Shown in pieces: positions 7,539 through 17,508 of a stretch of DNA of 24,802 bases. The first letter of the stretch is position 1. Each line of letters begins with the position of its first letter. The notes under the pieces were generated by a model. The model searched no databases. It was given only the letters and a program-made list of their open reading frames with translations, and was not told the DNA's origin. The position numbers and the translations under genes are program-made. The stretch is from a virus. Where the stretch lies: positions 1-24,802 of IMG/VR virus record IMGVR_UViG_3300030090_001917; one strand, given 5' to 3'.

Positions 7539-9845
7539 TTATGTTAAAGTTACTGTTATAGTTGCATCAGAGGAAGGACCTGCTATATCATCTTTCACGC
7601 TATATGTTACAACGTCTGTTGTTGAAGTAGAAGAATCTTCACCTGCTAGTGGAGCTGTATAAAGTATGGATTTTTCATCATTAGATATTTGAACATGACC
7701 ATCACATCCTTCACATAAAGATACTGATCGTATAAATAAATCACCAGTATGACCAGTACAAGATGGTATTGGTTCTAATTTAATACTATTACCAAATGGC
7801 ACAGAGTAGGTACCAGCGCTTATTGTAGCTGCTGTAGGTACAGCATAAGTAGTCACAAAGTTTTCTAAAAGTAAACTGGCTACTATATCAACGTTACCCA
7901 TACTTTCTACATAACCTGACATATTTAATTTAACATCGGAAGTACCAGCGCCTGTAACATTTAATTCATCAATCTGCATATAAGCACCAGCTACACTAAA
8001 ATTTAATACTTGGCTAGCTGATAACGTTTGGCTACTAGAAAGAACTATATTATTACCCACTATGCTACTAACGGTTGGATAGCCAACTATACCAGAACCT
8101 CTTACTAGCATTCCCGGTATTATATTAGAAATACTTGAGCCTGCTTGTTCGCCTAATAACTCTACGACAGGAGAGTTACTAACAGCGTTTTTACATCTAT
8201 AACTAATAGTATTAGATAAACTACCACCACCATCATCTGGTAGAGGCGTAAGCGCCATTATATCTGAGGTTAAAGGCTGTCTAGATATACCAACGGTTCT
8301 TGTGAACGTTATGGTCGTCCCATCAGCAACTGTACCAGATGGCGATTGACTAAGAGTATAAACCTTAGCATTACTACCAACGTTAGTTGCGATAATTGTT
8401 GTGTTTGCGGCTATATTAGTTCCTGTAACTGTATCTCCAACTTCAACTTTTTTAGTTACATAAGACGTGTCCATAGTCATAGTTGTACCAGAAAAACCAC
8501 CTGCGTCATCAACAGTATCTGTAGTTGTATATGCTATATTTTGCGAAGTTGTAAAGTAACCGTTATTACCGCTAATAGAACGTGATACTTGAGCTGGGTT
8601 AAAAGTTGTCAACCGCTGGAAAGGTATTTTATCAGTAATACTTTTTATAGTTGTTGTTGAAACTGTCTCCCCGTGTGTAGCAGCTGTAACTATTAATGAA
8701 AAATCAACATCTCCAAGTTGATAAAGCGTTGTTGTTAAAGGCTCTGTAGTGCTACCATCAGCTTCTGTTTTTGTAGAGCCTAGTGGCGTTATGGTTGTTG
8801 TAAATGATTGAGAAAAATTTCTTTTTCTAGAAAACGCAGGAAAAGTTATTATATGTTCATTTTTGTTTTCATGTTGACCAAGATTATATTGTTGCGTTAT
8901 AGAGTATATATATTGAGCGCCAGAATCAGTAGCGGCTTGAGTAAATGTGTTACTGCTAAAGTCATAAGTAAAACCCGCTGAATCTTGTATTTTTACACTA
9001 TAGCTAGATCCCTCGTTACCATGCACACATAGAGTTAAATTTTCATCTAAAGCTGGTAATATTGCTTGGTCAGCATAACCCTGATAATAACCAGAAGTTA
9101 TAGCAACAACATCTGTTTTGTCCGCCTCGGCAGTTGGTACCGTCCATATAATATTTTCTCCAAGGCTAGCCGCTACATCAGTGCTACCCATTAAATACAT
9201 TATATCAAACACTACCGACGTTATTTGATTATCTGCATTATATGTTATTGTATTGGCATCTATAGACCATTTTTCATAATCACTAGATACTAGTCTAAAA
9301 GAAGGCATACTAGTTAAATGGTAATCAGTAGCTGCTGATATTGTTACTGTTCCAACTTGAGTTAATTGATTAGCTGGTAAATCTATATAACAGGTATGTA
9401 GCGTTATACCGTCTGTAACAACACCAGAATAAGCTCTTACTCTAGGTAGTGTTACTGCTGGAATATCTAGTGCTGCTGTAACATTGGATATAGTGGTAGC
9501 CATAGTGTTAAAGAAGCTTAATCTAGGTATAGGTAAGTTAGTAGTTCCATCAATATCAATATCAATAGATATATTTCCACCAGTTGGCATGGTAAACCAA
9601 GTAGCTAAATTAACCGTTGCTAAAACCTTGTTACCAACTGCTAAAGCCGTGGTAGTATCCGAAAATGAAACAGAAGTAACCTCTGAAGGTAAAGTGGTGC
9701 CTATACTAAAGTCGCTTGCTTGTATAACATAACCAGCGTGTGGCGTTATAGTTAGTACAGCCGAAGGAGCAATACCACCACCTGCCACTGATTCTCCAGC
9801 GGCTTCCATAGTTGTAATATTTGATACTGAATAGTTATTCGCCAT
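7539..9845 (-). CDS. Beta-rich adhesin-like tail protein, candidate receptor-binding or fibre protein
   Basis: The 768-residue protein is Thr/Ser/Val-rich with very few charged residues and no signal peptide, typical of extracellular-facing beta domains. Residues 28-100 form a domain with GYVIQASDFSIG and FTMPTGGNISIDIDIDG. Two related units follow further on: residues 463-516 (VEVGDTVTGTNIAANTTI ... TITFTR) and residues 571-617 (IIPGMLVRGSGIVGYPTV ... VLNFS), both of the pattern G-x-x-V-x-G-x-x-I ... T-x-x-x-x-x-x-G, common in phage fibre-like proteins. The C-terminal domain (about 665-768) ends VTYSVKDDIAGPSSDATI, like an Ig- or cadherin-type strand pair. It contains a cysteine/histidine cluster, C696, H699, C711, C714 and H717. 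It lies directly after the giant nozzle candidate, with a 5-base gap, which suits a tail-attached host-recognition protein. Receptor binding is inferred. Confidence 0.65.
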   Translation of the reverse strand: MANNYSVSNITTMEAAGESVAGGGIAPSAVLTITPHAGYVIQASDFSIGTTLPSEVTSVSFSDTTTALAVGNKVLATVNLATWFTMPTGGNISIDIDIDGTTNLPIPRLSFFNTMATTISNVTAALDIPAVTLPRVRAYSGVVTDGITLHTCYIDLPANQLTQVGTVTISAATDYHLTSMPSFRLVSSDYEKWSIDANTITYNADNQITSVVFDIMYLMGSTDVAASLGENIIWTVPTAEADKTDVVAITSGYYQGYADQAILPALDENLTLCVHGNEGSSYSVKIQDSAGFTYDFSSNTFTQAATDSGAQYIYSITQQYNLGQHENKNEHIITFPAFSRKRNFSQSFTTTITPLGSTKTEADGSTTEPLTTTLYQLGDVDFSLIVTAATHGETVSTTTIKSITDKIPFQRLTTFNPAQVSRSISGNNGYFTTSQNIAYTTTDTVDDAGGFSGTTMTMDTSYVTKKVEVGDTVTGTNIAANTTIIATNVGSNAKVYTLSQSPSGTVADGTTITFTRTVGISRQPLTSDIMALTPLPDDGGGSLSNTISYRCKNAVSNSPVVELLGEQAGSSISNIIPGMLVRGSGIVGYPTVSSIVGNNIVLSSSQTLSASQVLNFSVAGAYMQIDELNVTGAGTSDVKLNMSGYVESMGNVDIVASLLLENFVTTYAVPTAATISAGTYSVPFGNSIKLEPIPSCTGHTGDLFIRSVSLCEGCDGHVQISNDEKSILYTAPLAGEDSSTSTTDVVTYSVKDDIAGPSSDATITVTLT

Positions 9846-9850
9846 ATTTA

Positions 9851-12800
9851 TTAGTCTTGATCACCGATATCTTGTATCGTAAATTTATATTTAGGTGCTG
9901 GTGTTACTACTGTTGTCGCTACAGTTGTAGGAGTACCAATACCTTGTACTGAAAACTGTTTTACATTAAGGTTGGCTAAAGTATTTTCTTCGTTACCTTT
10001 TATAAAATTAAACCATTTACCTTCTTTGTCTCTAAACTCTGGAATAAATCCTTTTTCTAGATCTGTTTCTATAGACTCTGCCCACCAGCCATCGACACTA
10101 GCGTTATTATAATACTCTCCATCATCAGTGTTTTCTATTATTCTAGACTGAGTGCCCTCATAACTTAAAGATGAAAAGTTTTTAACACTACTTGGCATTT
10201 CGTTAAACAATAAACATAAAGTAGAGTCAACAGAATTTAATCCATAAAAAGTATTTCTAGTTTCGTTAGTATGGTGCTCGTATAGCTCACCACCTTTAAA
10301 TGTAAAGTATCTATCATTTAAGCTAATACCAGTTTCTTGAATCCAAGATTTAAAACTAGTCCAACCTTTAGATTGCTCAGAAAAACTTATAGTATATGGA
10401 ATTATTGTTGATGCAGAGTCACCGTCACTAGCAGACGCTTTGTCATAATAACTTATTTTAGCAGCGTGAGCATGTAAATTAAACACACCAAAATCCCAGT
10501 TTAGTGTTATTCTATAATAACTACCACCATTTGTGCTTGTTGCAGCTGCATTAACAGCGGTTACTGTATACACAGCTTCAGAGCCAGGCGCTATACCACC
10601 ACCACCAAAGTTGTTTGGCGCTATAGATAAGTTATGACTATTACCAGCGTTTACACTCGTTCTTAACGCTTCTAACCATGTTGAAACATCTGTTTGGTTA
10701 TAGTCGTGTGTAGATACTTCTATATGAGTAATATCCGCGGCATCGTATTCTATAGTGCCAGCAGAATTAAACGCAACCCAATCATAAGCCTGAACAGTAC
10801 CAGGTGTTAAACCTAAACCTTGATTACCTGTTATACCGTATTCATAACCAACAGTGCCTAAAGGAGTGTTTGCTGAGAGAGACGCTTCTAATCCAGACGC
10901 GTTTTGCTCTAGTGTTAAGTTATAAAGACCTTTTCTATCATCATAACTACCAATCAAAGTAGTATCACTTGATTTTAAAACATCTTTAAACCAAGTTTTC
11001 ATGCCAGATTCTGAAATAGGCGTTAATCCGTTTTGTGACATTCTCATAACCGCGCCTCTAGATCTATCTGTAAAGTATGCTCTATATTGGTCTGCGGCAA
11101 ATGATTCTGGATCTGTAGATATACCAAAATCACCACCAGCTGGTTGAGCATTACCTAGAACTTTACTTGATGCTATAACTTGTGGATTGCCATCAGCGTT
11201 ATATAATATATCTTTATTGGCTGCTATTTTTAAAATTCTATCCTCACAAAAAGCTGTTAAATTAGTATCTTTCGACCAAAGTTTTTGTATACTACCATAG
11301 GTTGGGTTTAAATCTTTAGTTATTGGTTCTGCTTGTATAAACTGATTTAACCTATTAATACCACTAGTTGAATTATATATACCAGAGTGTATTAAACCTG
11401 ATTTTCTTCGTTCTTCTTTATATTGTTCTGCTAAAACAGTAGATGCTTTAGGGCCCTTGTCTACTGTAACAGCGTTGAAATCATCTCTAATTCTATTTGA
11501 TTCTACACCGTTGGCGAAGGAAAAACAGTTGTAATATTTAAGTGGATTGTATCTACCTTCAAAAGCTGTATTTTCTATACTATTTAAATAAGGCGTCCAT
11601 TCTTCTTCTATAGGATACGCTCTACCAACTTCATTATAAAGATCTAAGTCTATATCTTCTTTTGGTTCTGTTTCCCATATAGCTGGGTTATCGCTAGTAT
11701 AACTTCCATCTGAAGAAAACTCTTGTAAAAACTCAATTTGCCTCTTGTATTTACCAGCGTGCGATCCAGTAAAGTTCGCCCAATCATTATTAAAAGTTAT
11801 ATCACCAACATCACCACTTGTTGTACCTTCTGCGTTATGCGTAAATGGATTGTAACCAGTAGCATCGTTACCTAAAGCATCCTTCCCAGTACTACCTAAA
11901 GCTGGCCAAAAAAGAACTCTAAATTTTTCTCTATGATTTGATGCCCAACCATACTGATCACCGTTGAGCGCGGCAGAAGCGCCTAAAGTAAGAACTCCGC
12001 CTAGTCCATAGCCCCAACCACTATCTACATTTACGTCATCTGAGTTGTCATAAAAATTTTCAACTGAATGACTAGCACAATTTAATATTCTATAAACCGT
12101 GGTATCACCTCTCCATCTAAATAGTGTTCCTGGTTTTTTTAATACCGTGGCAATTCTTTTAGAAAAAGCGCTAACACCAGTGTCAGTTGCGGTAGCTACG
12201 TGCCAAGGATAAGATTCATCTCCCTTGCCCATGTTTTCAAACCAATGATAAGATATGTCTATTTTAAAATTATTTGAATGAAGACCCTTACCGTGTTCAA
12301 AACCAGGTGGCGCATGATCGTCTAAATGACACCCTTCCGCTATTATATTGTCAACAAACCACTTATGCTGCAAAGCTTTACCAGGACTACCATCTTCCTG
12401 CCAGCATTCTTTAGAAAGCCTAGCGCCATTAAAACTATCAAAGTTTTTTAACTCTAATAAATCAGAGGTAATATATTTTATTTCAGGGGCTCTTTCTGCT
12501 ATGTGTTTTTCAAACACACCGTCTCTCTCTAATTTAACAAAAAACCTACCAGCAAATTCAGGTAAATTTTTCATTTCTTTTTTTGCTAACTCTATTCTTA
12601 AATTAGGGTTTATATTACCACTAGTAGTACCATCATCTGTAGTAAAAGATATATCAGATTTTAAAGAGCTCCTTAGTATTATTCTTCTGTGCGCTGTGGA
12701 ATAAGCTACTATGCTAGCTACATCATACCATTGAGATATGTTTGTGTTATCATAAATTCTTATTACTCTATCTTGTGCCGATAAAGCTTGATAATAGGTA

Positions 12801-15800
12801 CCGTTTTCATGAAAAAGACTTTCTGGTAAATCTAAGTGTTGTTGATTTTCTCTAGGCTCACCACTTGATGCAAACGTTACTTGTCTAGTTCCAAAAGTAT
12901 CGTATCTTAACTTTATATAATCTGGGGCCTCGTTTTCTATAGCTAAAATTTTATACCTAGCTTTATCTTTAACAAACACGCCAGAGTCGTGTTGCTTTTT
13001 TAATATTAAATGTGTTTCTTCGTCAACTTTATTTCTTTCTGAGGAAGGAAAGCTTACCCAAACATTACCATCATCAGCTGAATAATAACGATCCATAGCT
13101 AAGTTATAATACTCGTTTGAGTTTTCTTTTATATAGTATCTAAAGTGAGTGGCCCATTCTGGATAGTTGTTATTTTCTAATCTAACTGTTAAACCGTTGT
13201 ACTTGTCGGCATCGGCTTTTAATACTCTTTTTACACCTGAATCATGCGCTTGTACTGGTGTTTGTCTACCAAACTCATCAGAATATACCACACCCACTTG
13301 ATAATCTCTTAAAGATTTTACAGATCTCTCTGGTAGTGTTAGTACGTTTGGAATATTATTACGTGCATCCCACCAATCTATTGTACTTCCATCAAGCGGA
13401 TCTCTTAAAGCTGTTCTGTCATTGTACTGAACATTACTTCTAATATTTCTTCTTCTATTTATTGAAATTTTAAATTTAGAATCAACAGAATTTCCTTCCT
13501 CATCTCTCATGTTGTAATTCTGTAGGTAATTACCATACACCACTCTATTACCTGTTACTTCTTGGGCTAAAGCTTTTCTAGGCACGTTATCCCATGGTCG
13601 CAGTAGTTGATTTGCTGGTAGAGCAGCGTGTATCATGTCTGTTGTTATTTGTAGCGATCCTTGAGGATGGTCTATATTAAAAGCTGGTTTCTTAGCTATA
13701 GTTCTTTTAAGGTTAAAAGTATTAGTAGTAGACGTCCAAACTCCATTTGTATCTTCTGTTGCGTTATGATACCACCAATCACTAACACTTCCAGTTGTAG
13801 AAGTTGAATCTGTTACTGCAACACCATTGTGCGTTAAAGCTACAGCTGTTACACTTATACCATTTACTACAGTATTATGTATACCAGCAATAAGCACTGC
13901 CGAATTAAGACCGGTTTGGCCATCTGTAAAATCAATAATGTCACCTATCATTATATTTATACCACCAAAGTTATGGTTTAAAACAAAGTAATCTACACCG
14001 CTTACATCAATAGCTGGCTGTAAAGCTCCAGCGTCATCAAAACCCCAAGATGTAGAAGACACAACATAAGTATCTGTAGTTAATGTATTTGGTGCTTCTT
14101 TAAATACATCAGTATCGGTTTCTATTTTACCAAACCAACCGGGACAATCATTAGGATGTCTACCAAAAGTACCTAAACTGCTAACTTCTTTACTAGGTGA
14201 TTTTATAGTATCTACAGTGTAAACATTTGGCGAGTTAGATTCTTTGTATAATACGTCTATTTCTACAACATCCAAAGGCATTGTTATTGGTTTAAAGCCA
14301 GATATAACTAAATACCTTAAATTATTAGTCATTCCTACATTATAACCTTTTTGAGGTATATAATCAAAAACATCAGGAATAAAAGCTACCTCAGAAAAAG
14401 GAGAATAAGTAGAATATTCACCATCTTCGTATTTCCATCTATAAGCGAACCTAGGAAACTTGAACTCAAACAACGGGTCTTCTTGCTGTAGTCTAACTCT
14501 AAAATTAACATAAGGTTTTATTAGTCGGAAAGATATAGATATTATTTTAAATTTAAATGCAATTTTATTTTGAACATCATGAACCGTGGCAACAACTAAA
14601 GGATCATTGTCAAAACCAGCATCATCATCTTGCGGCATAAACTCTACCGTGTCACCTTCTCTCCAATCTATTTGATTAGGAAAAGTAAGCCAACCAGTTG
14701 TTTTGTCATAAGTCAATCTAGCACCGCTGCTGTTGAAAAAAAAGTCACTACTACCAGAGCTAGCGCCTGGTAAACTAACAAGCGAATCTATTACAACTTG
14801 ACCGTCTTTTGGATCGTCCTTTTCCGCCCTAGTAGAGTTAGACATCGTTAAAACTGGTGGGGTTGTTGGCGCCGGCTTTATAACTGTAGCATATTTATAT
14901 GAAAAGAAGGGATTAGTTATAGCGGAGTTGTAAGAACTAACCGAAGCTAGTCTACCATTACTAGAGTTAGGTAGCTCTCCATTTACAATTAAAAGTGTTG
15001 GGAAGGCGTTAGTGCCATTATAATTATAACCGTTAGCTATTGTATATATAGGTATATGTTTTGATATTGGTTGTTGACTACCATACTTACACCTGTCAAT
15101 ATTAATTTTCTTTGGCTCAGTAAGATTATCTGTCCAAAACAAAAGATTATCAAGAATATTAATACCTGTTATTAGTTTTTTTGGTCTAACAGAAGAGAAG
15201 TGAGAAAAACCTAAAACTCTTTTTTCGGGTGGTAACTCAAACGTCACTGTTGCTCCTGCTGCAACGCTAGATAAACCATTGTAACCGCTATCAGATGGTG
15301 TGTGCTTAGTATACACTCTCCAACCATTCCACGGGGCAGCATCATATTCTATTTTAGTTATGTAGGTCTTCATATTGTTTACATAAACATCCATGCCTAC
15401 TTGTATGCCTACGTATCTAATATCATTAGCTTGGTTTAAGTTACTAATATGTAAGTGGTCGCCAGAATCATGACTGTCATTAGATATTGTTGTTTCTACT
15501 TTATAGTGCTCAACTACAACATAGCTTAATTCACCACTTGTCTCATCGTACTCCATAATATAATCAGAGTATACGTTGTGAACAACGCTAACTGTACCGG
15601 AACTATCTTGCTCCGCGTGAGAATAAGTGGTACTAGCAGCTGTATTTTTGTCTGGTGCAGAAATAAACCAATATAATTTATTTTTACTTTCATCTACTAT
15701 ACTACCAACACAAGTAGCGTTTTCACCAAATAAACTTGTTATAGCTGTGTTACCTTTTAAAGTTTGTACAGCGCCTACATCTGAGCCTTCTGATGTTGAG

Positions 15801-15904
15801 ATTTCGATGTTCATCGCATCTCTATATTCACCATTAGGTACCATTCTTTCGTCAAGGTCTTTGTTCATCCGACCTTGTGTAAAATTATGCTTTAACTCTG
15901 GCAT
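9851..15904 (-). CDS. 2017-residue tail protein, probable nozzle or muzzle component
   Basis: By far the longest complete gene. The N-terminus carries a short signature, F-T-x-G-x-M-N-K-D-L-D-E-R-x-V-P-N-G-E-Y (residues 8-27), followed by RDAMNIEISTSEGSDVG and QTLKGN. This is analogous in layout to the start of podovirus nozzle proteins such as T7 gp12, where a strand with Gly, Asn and Pro landmarks precedes a beta propeller. KLYWFIS (around residue 76-82) and LLFWTDNLTEPKKINID (254-270) look like propeller blade strands of the YWTD kind. A later segment (YQVGVVYSDEFGRQTPV, then YPEWATHFRYYIKENSNEYY) is familiar from large marine phage structural proteins. The C-terminal third has repeated aromatic and Gly-rich strands. 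No enzyme motif was seen. Neighbours are a ring-type protein (3-base gap) and the adhesin-like protein. The usual nozzle is about 800 residues, so this one has a large extra part. The CDS is certain; the role is inferred from the N-terminal layout and gene order. Confidence 0.72.
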   Translation of the reverse strand: MPELKHNFTQGRMNKDLDERMVPNGEYRDAMNIEISTSEGSDVGAVQTLKGNTAITSLFGENATCVGSIVDESKNKLYWFISAPDKNTAASTTYSHAEQDSSGTVSVVHNVYSDYIMEYDETSGELSYVVVEHYKVETTISNDSHDSGDHLHISNLNQANDIRYVGIQVGMDVYVNNMKTYITKIEYDAAPWNGWRVYTKHTPSDSGYNGLSSVAAGATVTFELPPEKRVLGFSHFSSVRPKKLITGINILDNLLFWTDNLTEPKKINIDRCKYGSQQPISKHIPIYTIANGYNYNGTNAFPTLLIVNGELPNSSNGRLASVSSYNSAITNPFFSYKYATVIKPAPTTPPVLTMSNSTRAEKDDPKDGQVVIDSLVSLPGASSGSSDFFFNSSGARLTYDKTTGWLTFPNQIDWREGDTVEFMPQDDDAGFDNDPLVVATVHDVQNKIAFKFKIISISFRLIKPYVNFRVRLQQEDPLFEFKFPRFAYRWKYEDGEYSTYSPFSEVAFIPDVFDYIPQKGYNVGMTNNLRYLVISGFKPITMPLDVVEIDVLYKESNSPNVYTVDTIKSPSKEVSSLGTFGRHPNDCPGWFGKIETDTDVFKEAPNTLTTDTYVVSSTSWGFDDAGALQPAIDVSGVDYFVLNHNFGGINIMIGDIIDFTDGQTGLNSAVLIAGIHNTVVNGISVTAVALTHNGVAVTDSTSTTGSVSDWWYHNATEDTNGVWTSTTNTFNLKRTIAKKPAFNIDHPQGSLQITTDMIHAALPANQLLRPWDNVPRKALAQEVTGNRVVYGNYLQNYNMRDEEGNSVDSKFKISINRRRNIRSNVQYNDRTALRDPLDGSTIDWWDARNNIPNVLTLPERSVKSLRDYQVGVVYSDEFGRQTPVQAHDSGVKRVLKADADKYNGLTVRLENNNYPEWATHFRYYIKENSNEYYNLAMDRYYSADDGNVWVSFPSSERNKVDEETHLILKKQHDSGVFVKDKARYKILAIENEAPDYIKLRYDTFGTRQVTFASSGEPRENQQHLDLPESLFHENGTYYQALSAQDRVIRIYDNTNISQWYDVASIVAYSTAHRRIILRSSLKSDISFTTDDGTTSGNINPNLRIELAKKEMKNLPEFAGRFFVKLERDGVFEKHIAERAPEIKYITSDLLELKNFDSFNGARLSKECWQEDGSPGKALQHKWFVDNIIAEGCHLDDHAPPGFEHGKGLHSNNFKIDISYHWFENMGKGDESYPWHVATATDTGVSAFSKRIATVLKKPGTLFRWRGDTTVYRILNCASHSVENFYDNSDDVNVDSGWGYGLGGVLTLGASAALNGDQYGWASNHREKFRVLFWPALGSTGKDALGNDATGYNPFTHNAEGTTSGDVGDITFNNDWANFTGSHAGKYKRQIEFLQEFSSDGSYTSDNPAIWETEPKEDIDLDLYNEVGRAYPIEEEWTPYLNSIENTAFEGRYNPLKYYNCFSFANGVESNRIRDDFNAVTVDKGPKASTVLAEQYKEERRKSGLIHSGIYNSTSGINRLNQFIQAEPITKDLNPTYGSIQKLWSKDTNLTAFCEDRILKIAANKDILYNADGNPQVIASSKVLGNAQPAGGDFGISTDPESFAADQYRAYFTDRSRGAVMRMSQNGLTPISESGMKTWFKDVLKSSDTTLIGSYDDRKGLYNLTLEQNASGLEASLSANTPLGTVGYEYGITGNQGLGLTPGTVQAYDWVAFNSAGTIEYDAADITHIEVSTHDYNQTDVSTWLEALRTSVNAGNSHNLSIAPNNFGGGGIAPGSEAVYTVTAVNAAATSTNGGSYYRITLNWDFGVFNLHAHAAKISYYDKASASDGDSASTIIPYTISFSEQSKGWTSFKSWIQETGISLNDRYFTFKGGELYEHHTNETRNTFYGLNSVDSTLCLLFNEMPSSVKNFSSLSYEGTQSRIIENTDDGEYYNNASVDGWWAESIETDLEKGFIPEFRDKEGKWFNFIKGNEENTLANLNVKQFSVQGIGTPTTVATTVVTPAPKYKFTIQDIGDQD

Positions 15905-15907
15905 ATG

Positions 15908-16777
15908 CTAGTGTTTAATGTGTTTTGATTTACCTCTTAAAATTTGAGTTATTTCTTCTAATTTAATATTTGAAAGTCTTAATTTTGCTTTTCTTGTTTC
16001 AGCAAATCTTTCTCTTTTAAATCTTTGTACTATATATTCTTGAACGTTAGCCCTTGTTGATAATATAGCATAAGCAATATGTTTGTACATAGCCTCTTCA
16101 GCAAACTTATGAACTTTCATTTCAGCATCCGTACCAAGACTATCACTTATATAATCCAATACTATAGTTTTTCCAGCTAAATTTGAGCTAAAGTGTATCA
16201 AACCAGTATTAGGATCCATATAAAAAGTACCGTTTATTTGTGAATGCTCCGGGTCTATACCATATCTTTGCCCTACTAAAGCGCCATATATATCATCGTC
16301 ATAATCGTCATCATCAAATAAAACTGGCGTTAAACCTTGGTAGCTTTCCCATGTAGTAGAAGTGGTATCAGTGTCTAGTTCGTTTGCAGTAAATGTATAA
16401 TCGTTGTTAGCGTCTTGACCAACATCTGTTGGGTTAGATGTTTTTGATGTAGGTTGTATTACGTGCTTAACACCTTTAGAATCACTCCATGAAATTTTAA
16501 CATAATTAACATAATCTTGTGGTAGTTTCATTGTTAAAGATGATGGCAATGTTATTTCTTGAGACTTAGTAGATTTAAACGTATCAAACGATAGTTCTTG
16601 TAAAGCTCTTTGAGCGTGAAAAGCCACGTCTGTTCTTCTTATTTTTGATATTATTTTATCTTCACCTACGTAAGCAATTATAAATTGATTAATAATATGC
16701 TCTAAAGATGTAAATTGATAATCTCCAAAACTACTACCAGTATAATATGCTTGTCCTGTTTGCGTTATTAATCCCAT
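15908..16777 (-). CDS. Probable tail ring or head-to-tail connector protein (289 residues)
   Basis: The protein begins MGLITQTGQAYYTGSSFGDY. Residues 24-60 form two helices with a conserved-looking RTDVAFHAQRALQEL segment. Then come TFKSTKSQEITLPSSLTMKL and PQDYVNYVKISW, a beta unit that I recognise from many marine phage clusters, where it is annotated only as structural. An acidic run (FDDDDYDDD, residues 154-162) may bind cations or form an interface. The C-terminal quarter is helical and basic (QRFKRERFAETRKAKLRLS). Its ATG follows the stop of the upstream gene immediately, with no intervening base. Position between capsid-side genes and the nozzle candidate fits a ring protein of a short tail, in the manner of the adaptor rings of podoviruses. 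The exact family is not established. Confidence 0.66.
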   Translation of the reverse strand: MGLITQTGQAYYTGSSFGDYQFTSLEHIINQFIIAYVGEDKIISKIRRTDVAFHAQRALQELSFDTFKSTKSQEITLPSSLTMKLPQDYVNYVKISWSDSKGVKHVIQPTSKTSNPTDVGQDANNDYTFTANELDTDTTSTTWESYQGLTPVLFDDDDYDDDIYGALVGQRYGIDPEHSQINGTFYMDPNTGLIHFSSNLAGKTIVLDYISDSLGTDAEMKVHKFAEEAMYKHIAYAILSTRANVQEYIVQRFKRERFAETRKAKLRLSNIKLEEITQILRGKSKHIKH

Positions 16778-17506
16778 CTATTGCATGTTTTTTAATTGTG
16801 TTATAGTATTATCTTCGTTTGCTGCTAATTGTGTTAAACCTGGTTTGTTTAAAGTTACTCCTGCTAGTTCTAGTATTTTATATACCAACTCAGCTTCTTC
16901 TGAAGCCTGTAGTTCAAAATTAGTAGATGTACCCGCGTTGTATAAAGCTTGATTATTTACAACTGTATAGCCCCAAACTGGAGTTACAGGTTTTGCTATA
17001 TAGTTACAAGTTACATTACCAGTGGTATAAGCAACCGTTGGAGACGCGGGAAACAACTTAATAACTGCTTCTGTTTTTCTAACATAAACAGGCCTAGCAT
17101 CTGTAGGTGCTGCTAAAGCTGTTCTTTCTAAATAGTGTAAATCATTTTTCTCTACTCGCTCTACTTCCACGTCATAAACACCAGATGCGTAAAAAACCGT
17201 ACCTAACTTATGCACAGTTGTACTCGTTGGTAAAGTAGCTTCATTGCCACTTACAGCTGACATAGCTACTTTCCATTGTTCAAATGGAGCTATTTTTTCG
17301 TGTAGAATATCTATTTTATCACTGTACTCGCCGCTGTTACCATGAGCTTTTAAATATCTATCAATATCATGAAAGTACTGTTCAAATATTAATAGTTGAG
17401 CTTGCTCAGCCAACAAACCGTACTCTTGAGGTGTTATATAACCTCTTTGTTCTTTGTTAGCTAAAGCTAAAACTCTTTGATATACTGTATCTACACTTAT
17501 CGCCAT
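16778..17506 (-). CDS. Probable head-to-tail adaptor or ring protein (242 residues)
   Basis: Residues 1-60 are helical with the segment GYITPQEYGLLAEQAQLLIF, followed by FEQYFHDIDRYLKAHG. This pattern resembles adaptor or ring proteins in Bacteroidota podovirus-type phages, which start with a helix pair that docks on the portal. The middle (residues 70-180) is beta-rich with a TVHKLGTVFYASGVYDVEV segment and LFPASPTVAYTTGNVTCNYI. The C-terminus is helical (SEEAELVYKILELAGVTL). It contains no catalytic motif. It lies 2 bases after the 57-residue gene and abuts the 289-residue gene, so all three are probably co-translated. The adaptor role is inferred from gene order and fold impression. Confidence 0.62.
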   Translation of the reverse strand: MAISVDTVYQRVLALANKEQRGYITPQEYGLLAEQAQLLIFEQYFHDIDRYLKAHGNSGEYSDKIDILHEKIAPFEQWKVAMSAVSGNEATLPTSTTVHKLGTVFYASGVYDVEVERVEKNDLHYLERTALAAPTDARPVYVRKTEAVIKLFPASPTVAYTTGNVTCNYIAKPVTPVWGYTVVNNQALYNAGTSTNFELQASEEAELVYKILELAGVTLNKPGLTQLAANEDNTITQLKNMQ

Positions 17507-17508
17507 AT

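Noticed and set aside
7539-9845. Diversity-generating retroelement target in the adhesin-like gene
   Set aside because: No reverse transcriptase gene, template repeat or C-type lectin-like C-terminus is visible in the window.
7178-9845. Programmed frameshift joining the 768- and 118-residue genes
   Set aside because: Each gene has its own stop and ATG with a 4-base gap, and no slippery heptamer was noticed near the junction.
12348-12704. Plus-strand 118-codon frame inside the 2017-residue gene
   Set aside because: It lies antisense to a continuous gene in a cassette with no other plus-strand genes, and has no recognisable domain.
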